Source: Xiphydria camelus (lineage: Eukaryota; Arthropoda; Insecta; Hymenoptera; Xiphydriidae). From it: a DNA stretch of 64,000 nt. Each line of letters opens with the position of its first letter. Within the stretch, counting starts at the first letter, position 1. The stretch is from contig OY783200.1 of the NCBI GenBank assembly GCA_963678675.1, positions 20,102,190 through 20,166,189 of the forward strand, read 5' to 3'. The notes under the pieces were generated by a model. That model searched no databases, was not told the DNA's origin, and worked only from the letters and a program-made list of their open reading frames with translations. This document shows positions 57,777 to 64,000 of this stretch, one piece after another. A program made the position numbers and the translations under genes.

Positions 57777-59845
57777 CTGTGTTTGCCGTATTTCAAAATT
57801 CAATCAGTTTTTATAAGGGGATTGGTGGTGCGGGACGGGGGCTCGTTTCGTGCTCTTCTCTTTTCTCGAATCCCACCCGCCGGAGAGTCGAGCGACGCGA
57901 CCCGCATCCGTCCAATCAGCGTCGCACGCAGGTCAACGTATGTACTCGCGAAGCTGAATTTGCGATTCGTGGAATTTCGGCTTCCTTTTTTGCCAACTTT
58001 TTTCTCTCCCCCCCTCATTAAGCGTCGGCACGGCGAGTGGAAGTGCAACGGGGGTGGGTTTCCCCCTCCGCCAGATCACGGACGATTTATAGGTAAACTT
58101 GGCGGATGTATTTTTAATTTTCTTGGTTTTTGAGTTTTTCTAAGCGACGAAATAAAGCACGCGTGCTGATCGTATATTTTTGAAAATATAAATACAGAAC
58201 AAGAGAGAAAGCGAGAGCAACTTTGTGAAATACGATTATTGATTTAGAATTATTTGTGCGCACACAAAAGTTTTGAAATACTTTTTAGTTTGATTCTGCA
58301 TGGGAAGTAATAAGTGAATGATGAGTTCGAAGGAGATGGGCAATTAAAATTGCGACGTGTCGAAATATTAATACAGTAGCACTGACTTGTTTCTTGTATT
58401 ATTAATCTACACATGAATAAATCATCATTAGTATACATATAATGTTAATATTATAAAGTATTAGCAATGTTCAAACAAATTTAAGTCTCTTGAATTGTCG
58501 ATGTATGTACCTATATGGAAATTTGCACATTTATTAAAGCTTCTTTTTTTGGGAAAATAAGCAAATTTTATTTTTAAAAAAGCAGAGCCAAATTTTTCGA
58601 TTTTACATTTTCGATGAAAGCTCAATTTCTCACCTGTTACATAGTACCATTGTCATTTTCGGTGCCTTTATTTTCCTGTTTCTAAAATCGTCTCGCGAGT
58701 AGGTATATTATTCAATTCGAAAATCAATCGCCTCTCGCCCCGTCGTGTTTTCGCATACAGATCGCAATCCGTGCCAATAAACGCATTACAGTTTGTCAGC
58801 AAGGGATGTAACTCCCTTCCCCTCCCGCGCGGAGAACGGAACGAATCTCCCCTGTCCGAATGGAATTGAGTGGGTGGCGGAGGGGCGGAGGGGTGAACGA
58901 GCCGAGGGTTCGACTGAATGCATCAATCACAATCGGTGGTCTATTTTTCGTGGGACAATAAAAACTTTCCGGTAATTTATGGTAAACGCGTCGCTCGTTT
59001 TCCGTTAGTCCTAGCCCCCGCGAGGGGAGAATTTCACTCCCCCTCTTTCAGAGGTACGGGGTTCGATGAATTCCGGGGTGGCTGTGTAAGAATCGCGAGG
59101 GTGCGACAGCGTGAGCGGTGTTGGAAGCGAGATCCGGGGGAAAGTTTCTTCGAAAATTGTAAAAACTCGATTTTGTCGAACAGTCGTTCGCTCAATCGGT
59201 GAAAATTAGAAGAATTCGGATGGTTGGATATTTTTCAACCCTCTAACAAGTTTGTAGCGCGCATTTAAAACGGACTGCCATAGACGATGTAAGTTTTTGA
59301 GTTTAGCTGGAAAATAAAATTAGTAAGTAAATGAAAAGGCCAAAAAAATGAATTTAATGTTAAAAAATGTTTTTCAGAACAAATTTTATTTTCCATACCT
59401 GAATAAAACGTCGCAGGATACTAAAAATAATATATTGCCGCTCAAATTATATCTTGTTTGACGAAACTGAAAAATGATTTTTTAAAATTAAGGTATTCTT
59501 GCTTTAACAACAGTTTAATTAACTACTTATGCATTTTTTAATTATATCACTAGAATCATATTGTTAGGGAAATTTTGCTTTAGTCAACTATAGAACGTCA
59601 CCCCTTAACATAATCAAGGGAGATCGAGGCAAAATTATCCCCCTAAGGTTCAAATCGACACAGCTTAGTCATGGGGGAAGGTAGAAGTCTGCAATTTTAC
59701 ACACGTCTAGTTCTATCGTTCAATTACATTGTGCATTTTTTCAAAATTTTTTATTTCATCAAACCAAAGTTATAATTAAAATTGTAAAATAGTGTAAAGT
59801 GATCGTTTTACCCCACCGGATAGGGCAAAGTGATCCCTTGTACAA
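57777..59845. other. No gene recognised; GC-rich patches at 57780-58080 and 58680-59150
   Basis: ORFs on both strands, none with a domain. AT-rich between and after. Nothing repeat-like recognised before the hairpin at 59846. Confidence 0.3.
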
Positions 59846-59990
59846 GGTGCGTCACGCAATACACGCCAGCGTAGCGGGTTGCATATCGGTTATCCGCCTG
59901 GCGCCGTACACAGGCGCCTGCCCCTGCAGCGGATCGGATGCGTCAACCGATATGCAACCCGCTACGCTGGCGTGTCTTGCGTGACGCACC
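59846..59990. mobile_element. GC-rich hairpin, 46-bp arms (probable MITE)
   Basis: GGTGCGTCACGCAATACACG and GCGGGTTGCATATCGGTT (59846-59891) pair with AACCGATATGCAACCCGC and GTGTCTTGCGTGACGCACC (59945-59990), with only one or two mismatches. The 53-bp loop contains a further hairpin (CCTGGCGCC / GGCGCCTG). Confidence 0.88.
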
Positions 59991-60255
59991 CGATATAAAA
60001 TAAATGGGAAAACCGATTTTTATAGTTTATTCCTAAAATTACTGAATAATGAAACTTCAGTACCTACAGTTAAGTAAAAATAACAGGCCTATTCGTTTAT
60101 TTTATGAACGTTAATATTTTATCATAATATATTATATTAACACATTCCCTGCCAGACCGTTTTTTTGAAGACTTTCCATTCACGCCGCGTGGGGCGTATA
60201 CGCCCCACGCTTTACAATTGTATTGTTTTTTTCTGGCGTATGCCTTAAGCCCGAT

Positions 60256-60417
60256 ACAGACGCTCCAACTTGTCTATCAACTTGCTTGTGCAAACTTAAA
60301 GTCGCGGTTAAGGCACGGTCGTGGAGCCTGGGCTATACAGGTAGTGCTCCACGAACGCGTCTAAACCGCGACTTTAAGAGTGCGCAAGCAAGTTGATAGA
60401 CAAGTTTGAGCGTCTGT
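60256..60417. mobile_element. Hairpin MITE nested in the piggyBac-like element
   Basis: ACAGACGCTCCAACTTGTCT through CTTAAAGTCGCGGTT (left) pairs with AACCGCGACTTTAAG-type sequence through AGACAAGTTTGAGCGTCTGT (right). The arms are about 70 bp with few mismatches. Confidence 0.85.
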
Positions 60418-60602
60418 GGCGGCCTTTACAATGAACACTTTCGCTGCGGATGACGCCTAATGACGTCAACGTACTCCTCCACTATGTGCGGATGACGGCA
60501 AAGGCGTCATATTCAATATTTAAATGATTTAACAAAATATACCTTCCGCACAGAAGAAAGGTCATCCGCAGCGAACGGAAAAAATCGAGTATCGAGCTGT
60601 GA

Positions 60603-60836
60603 TTTTTCCATTTTCACCAAAGCACTCACATCGACTGACTCAAACGATTATCAAACAACAACTGCGCCTCCAAAAGCGTCCAAAATGGCTGAAATTTTGA
60701 TGAGTACATGTCAAAAGTTCGATACTCGATTTTTTCCATTTTCACCAAAGCACTCACATCGACTGACTCGAACGATTGTCAAACAACAACTGCGCGTCCA
60801 AAATTGCTGAAATTTTGGTGAGTACATGTCAAAAGA
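60603..60836. repeat. Tandem duplication, period about 128 bp
   Basis: CCATTTTCACCAAAGCACTC through GTACATGTCAAAAG occurs twice in a row (from about 60608 and about 60736). They differ by a few bases and one short deletion (AAAGCGTCC in the first only). Confidence 0.88.
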
Positions 60837-60945
60837 TGCATGAACACATTCCCCAGCTGTCGTTGACGAGTTTTGCCATCTTCATGTTGAGGCCAGAAAC
60901 TTATCGGACCACCCTCGTAGACCGAGACGGCAGTGAACGTATTAA

Positions 60946-63124
60946 GAGACCATTAAATAAACGATATCTGAAGCTTAAAGCTTTAATTTCTTCAAACATA
61001 AATCGCAAGTGAAAACGTTATCGTCGTCATCTATGTTGAAGAACGCATCATTTTGTTCCATCACCTAAGAGATCATTTTGTCCCCCTTCCCCCCACCCCA
61101 GCACGTCTATTTTTATAAGATAACTTATAAAAATTTCGCATGATAAGTTGCATAGTACAATAGCTGGAAGTTACTCTAGAAATTATCTTCTGTAATGGCA
61201 TCTGATAGAGGCGGATAGTTGTATACGTGAATAATAGCTGTTCATAGCTAGAATGAAATAAACAGAGCTCTTACCTTACATCAGGTTACTGAAAAATGAA
61301 AGTTATTTCATTGTTGAATGAAAAAAAATGTTTTAGTGGGCACCACTGAATGAGTTATTCGAGAACTATGCTACACGCGGCGTTCAGCAGTCAGGGAATT
61401 CTGGAAAACTTGGAACGGTCAGGGAATAATGTGGGTTCGGAAAAATAAAGAATTGTCTGGAATTTTTCGAAAATACTCAAATCTCACAAATAGCTTGACT
61501 TCTTGTCTACTAAAATGTTTAAGAGTTTATATAGAAATCTTAAAAAGTGTTTCATATGCGTACTTGTACGTTATCTAAGTTCTTTCTTGTTCAAAAAAAA
61601 ACATTAAATAATAATATGATTCGAAAAAACGTAATTACTTCAATGTTTATTTCTCAGTTGTCATAACCCGTTCTATGAATATTAGTTAATTTTGTCATTC
61701 GACGAAAAATATTGATGCCTGACACTTTGTACTAGATTTATTATACCCATAACGGTCAGGAAAATTTGGCTATTTCAGACTCGAAATCCTGGAAAACTCG
61801 GGGCATTTCTTTCTTACATTTTGCTAAACGCCTTATACCAGGAACATATTGTCGTACCCATCCGATAGTTTTCGTCATTATTCACGCCAAAATCGCGGGA
61901 GATCAGTTTACCTCGAGGGATCGTCTTACCCCTGTTTTCCCTGTATCTAATATTTAAGTGAGTCCATCGAAAAGAAAAAAGAAATTAGAAAATATTATGT
62001 TTTTAAATTTTTATTCTACATTAGGCCTTTCATAGGCGAATGTTAAAAATGCCCGGTATTTATAATCAAAGTATTCATTTTCCCTTTTCGTTCCTTTTAG
62101 AGAAAAATCGGATCGGCTAAATTTACAGAAATGAAGAAAAACCAGGAGCCCAATCAACTGCAGAATTTGTCTCCGGCATTCAGGGAACAACGGGGGCTAT
62201 TACGGTCGTTAGACTTTTCACTACTTTTATCCGGGTCGGAGGATCCCGGGGGATCGGAGTCGCACCCGCGCGGTCATACATCATTCCCTGACACGTTTAT
62301 GCCAGTCGCGCGCCGCTGGTTTGCCACATTACACTCAACTTCTCAACTTATATAAATTTTATCGCTCGGCCGGAATCCCCAACGTTCCCGTTTCCCTGTT
62401 TCGCCGCGTGACAGAGACGACCAATAACGCGAGGCAGTTCAATTTTCTCTAGAGCTAGCCTGTGCGTTGCATCTTAAATATTATATATCCGCGTCAATCT
62501 GCATTTTCCACTATTGCTCCTCGGCTGGAAGAACCACATCGGACATACAATATTGCATAGAAATAAAATTTTCATCGCGTGCAAAGAAGAAAAGAAAAAA
62601 AAGTCATCTGATATGCGAACAAGTTTTTTACTAAAAAGAATTTTTCACTGGAAATGATCATTAGATTTTTGTAATATTTGATGTTCGAATTATATCAAGA
62701 AATTGTATATTTTATGTCGAATAACATGTAAAATTATAGTTCGATATAAAATACCAAGAGAGAAAGCGGAAATTACATGTTCAATGTAGAGTAAAAGTGA
62801 AATAAAGGCTCCAATTTCCGTTTAACTTTGAATGCGATTATCTCGAAACGCAGTGGAGATGTACGTTATGAAAAATCAAGAGTATCTTTCTCATAGTAAA
62901 CATAGAGAGAAACATTTCCTACTCAAACTTTTTTTTTGTACTTATAATCGACCTTGAACTTGTACTTGACTGGAGCGTTTATCCCACCCTTACCTTATGA
63001 CTATCTTTTCTCTATGCATAGATACTTTTACATACATTATATTTCATTTTTTGACAATGCGATTCTGGATGTTGCTTGTTGAGGATTTAACAATCGCAAT
63101 CGTTTCCTTGGAAATTATAATACG
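60946..63124. other. No gene recognised
   Basis: Contains repeated GTCAGGGAATTCTGGAAAAC / CAGGAAAATTTGG...CCTGGAAAACTCGG words (about 61392 and 61757) that look like parts of a repeat. A CpG-richer patch is at 62180-62470. The rest is AT-rich. Confidence 0.3.
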
Positions 63125-63341
63125 GAGTGTTCCGAATCTCTGGATAGCCATGGCAGGTGTGGCCTAATTTGCCTATACTTATCCCGCCGACCAATTATGG
63201 ATTGACGGCATAAGTATTGACTAACAACCAAGTTCTGACTGTCAGCCAATACTTATGTCGCCAATCTATCATTGATCGATGACGGGACAAGTATAGGCAA
63301 ATTAGGCCATACCCGTCATGACTATCCTGAACGGAACACCC
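63125..63341. mobile_element. Foldback MITE, about 220 bp
   Basis: GGTGTGGCCTAATTTGCCTA, TACTTATCCCG and GGCATAAGTATTG (left) pair with CAATACTTATGTCG, CGGGACAAGTA and TAGGCAAATTAGGCCATACC (right). The outer words GAGTGTTCCG and CGGAACACCC also pair. Confidence 0.88.
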
Positions 63342-64000
63342 TGTATAACGATTGCTTTCTCGAATTTATCGATTAGCAGTGAACCAAAATATAGCAAGAA
63401 CTATTTCTCGAGCTTATGACATCGGTACAAAGAATTAGAGTTACAAAAATGTATCAACGTGCAAATAATAACTTTCTCATGACAGTAATCGTATCAAATC
63501 AAACTTCCTCTCTTTACAACAGCGAAGAGATCCCAACGAAAGCAGATTGCTTCCCAAAATTTTCATTCATTCCTCCAAAACGAAACATTTTAAATCGGCG
63601 CACGATCCTCTCAAGTGCGAACCAGTGAAGTAAAAGGAAATAGTATCCAAAGAAATAACGCTTTATGTAGGTTAGGCGGGTGGAATCGTCTGGACGCACA
63701 CTTTTACTTTCTCTTCGGGTTTCGATGCCGTTAGAATTTCGTATTCCACTAGCGTTCTTCGAGGTCTCGAATGAAAGAGAGAAAGAGGAAGAGGAAGAGG
63801 GAAAAAGGCGAGGCTATCGAGTCAGTCTGCGGCTTTCGCATGGTTCAGCCGTGGACGATTCGAGGGTCGCTACTCTTTCACGGTGGAGTTGATCGATCGA
63901 GTTCTTCTTTTAGGAGGTATCAATGGAATCCATTACCGAGGAAGAAAACATTTTCTTGGCGATCGCTGTCGCACCGTGAAAACTTTTCGGACGTATTTTC
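63342..64000. other. No gene recognised
   Basis: Non-coding, with a purine-rich (GAGAAAGAGGAAGAGG) patch at about 63776-63805 and CpG-richer sequence to the end. Confidence 0.3.

Larger units (their letters stand above)
60141..60941. mobile_element. Probable piggyBac-like non-autonomous element, about 800 bp, composite
   Basis: Both borders have TTAA (60137-60140 and 60942-60945). The ends CACATTCCCTGCCAGACCG and, inverted, TACGTTCACTGCCGTCTCGG are related. A 24-bp perfect palindrome (60187-60210, core GGGGCGTATACGCCCC) lies just inside the left end, as in several insect piggyBac-like elements. No transposase motif seen. Other repeats are nested inside. Confidence 0.5.

Noticed and set aside
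57564..58133. 189-codon plus-strand ORF after a TATA-like box
   Set aside because: No domain; the peptide is low-complexity and follows local GC bias. Kept only as a possible promoter note.

Overview
Eukaryotic, almost certainly insect, and probably hymenopteran nuclear DNA. The window is mostly non-coding and AT-rich, with CpG-rich islands that are not depleted in CG. It has spliceosomal introns, very long (AG)n tracts and a dense mixture of mariner, piggyBac, Harbinger/ISL2EU-like, Ty3/gypsy and foldback or MITE-type repeats. Nothing in it looks bacterial or viral. The order-level assignment is inference from composition and repeat style, not from a marker gene.

Protein-coding signal is sparse. 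Five loci are supported. (1) Two exons of a CUB-domain extracellular protein lie on the minus strand (20862-20974 and 11005-11173). They join in phase across a 9.7-kb intron, and more exons must lie elsewhere. (2) The 3' end of a fatty-acid transport protein / very-long-chain acyl-CoA synthetase (FATP, SLC27 family) lies on the plus strand at 7252-8034, inside sequence that is 3' of or intronic to the CUB gene. Its last two exons are clean, but the exon before them has two apparent 1-base losses, so it is a pseudogene or carries assembly errors. (3) A three-exon THAP-domain transposase-like gene is on the minus strand at 38619-39692, convergent with a partner ORF at 38264-38485. (4) A second THAP / partner-protein pair is at 40539-40701 and 41727-41859. 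(5) A small, complete-looking single-exon gene on the minus strand (42984-43166) encodes a 60-residue secreted cysteine peptide, with a TATA box and a poly(A) signal in place.

Layout. 1-3.9 kb: CpG-rich block, a diverged tandem duplication, a 910-bp near-perfect palindrome and an (AG)137 microsatellite. 4-11 kb: FATP remnant with a TA-flanked MITE in its intron, Ty3/gypsy RNase H fragment, LTR-like promoter block, CUB exon. 11-21 kb: large intron with GC-rich islands, MITEs and a deleted mariner, ending at the next CUB exon. 21-38 kb: gene-poor, with paired copies of several MITE families, foldback elements and a TA-flanked element with long TIRs. 38-42 kb: two adjacent ISL2EU-like elements. 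42-48 kb: secreted-peptide gene, a 2-kb foldback with a nested Harbinger MITE, and LINE-like or minisatellite repeats. 48-57 kb: foldbacks, an old tandem duplication, a piggyBac deletion derivative sitting inside a dispersed repeat whose empty copy is also in the window, and a (GA)n tract. 57-64 kb: GC-rich promoter-like stretch with a candidate micro-exon, hairpins, a probable piggyBac-like element and a final foldback.

The genes do not form a pathway. The main theme is how mobile DNA has been layered: several insertions can be proved from the window itself, because empty target sites survive in paralogous repeat copies.
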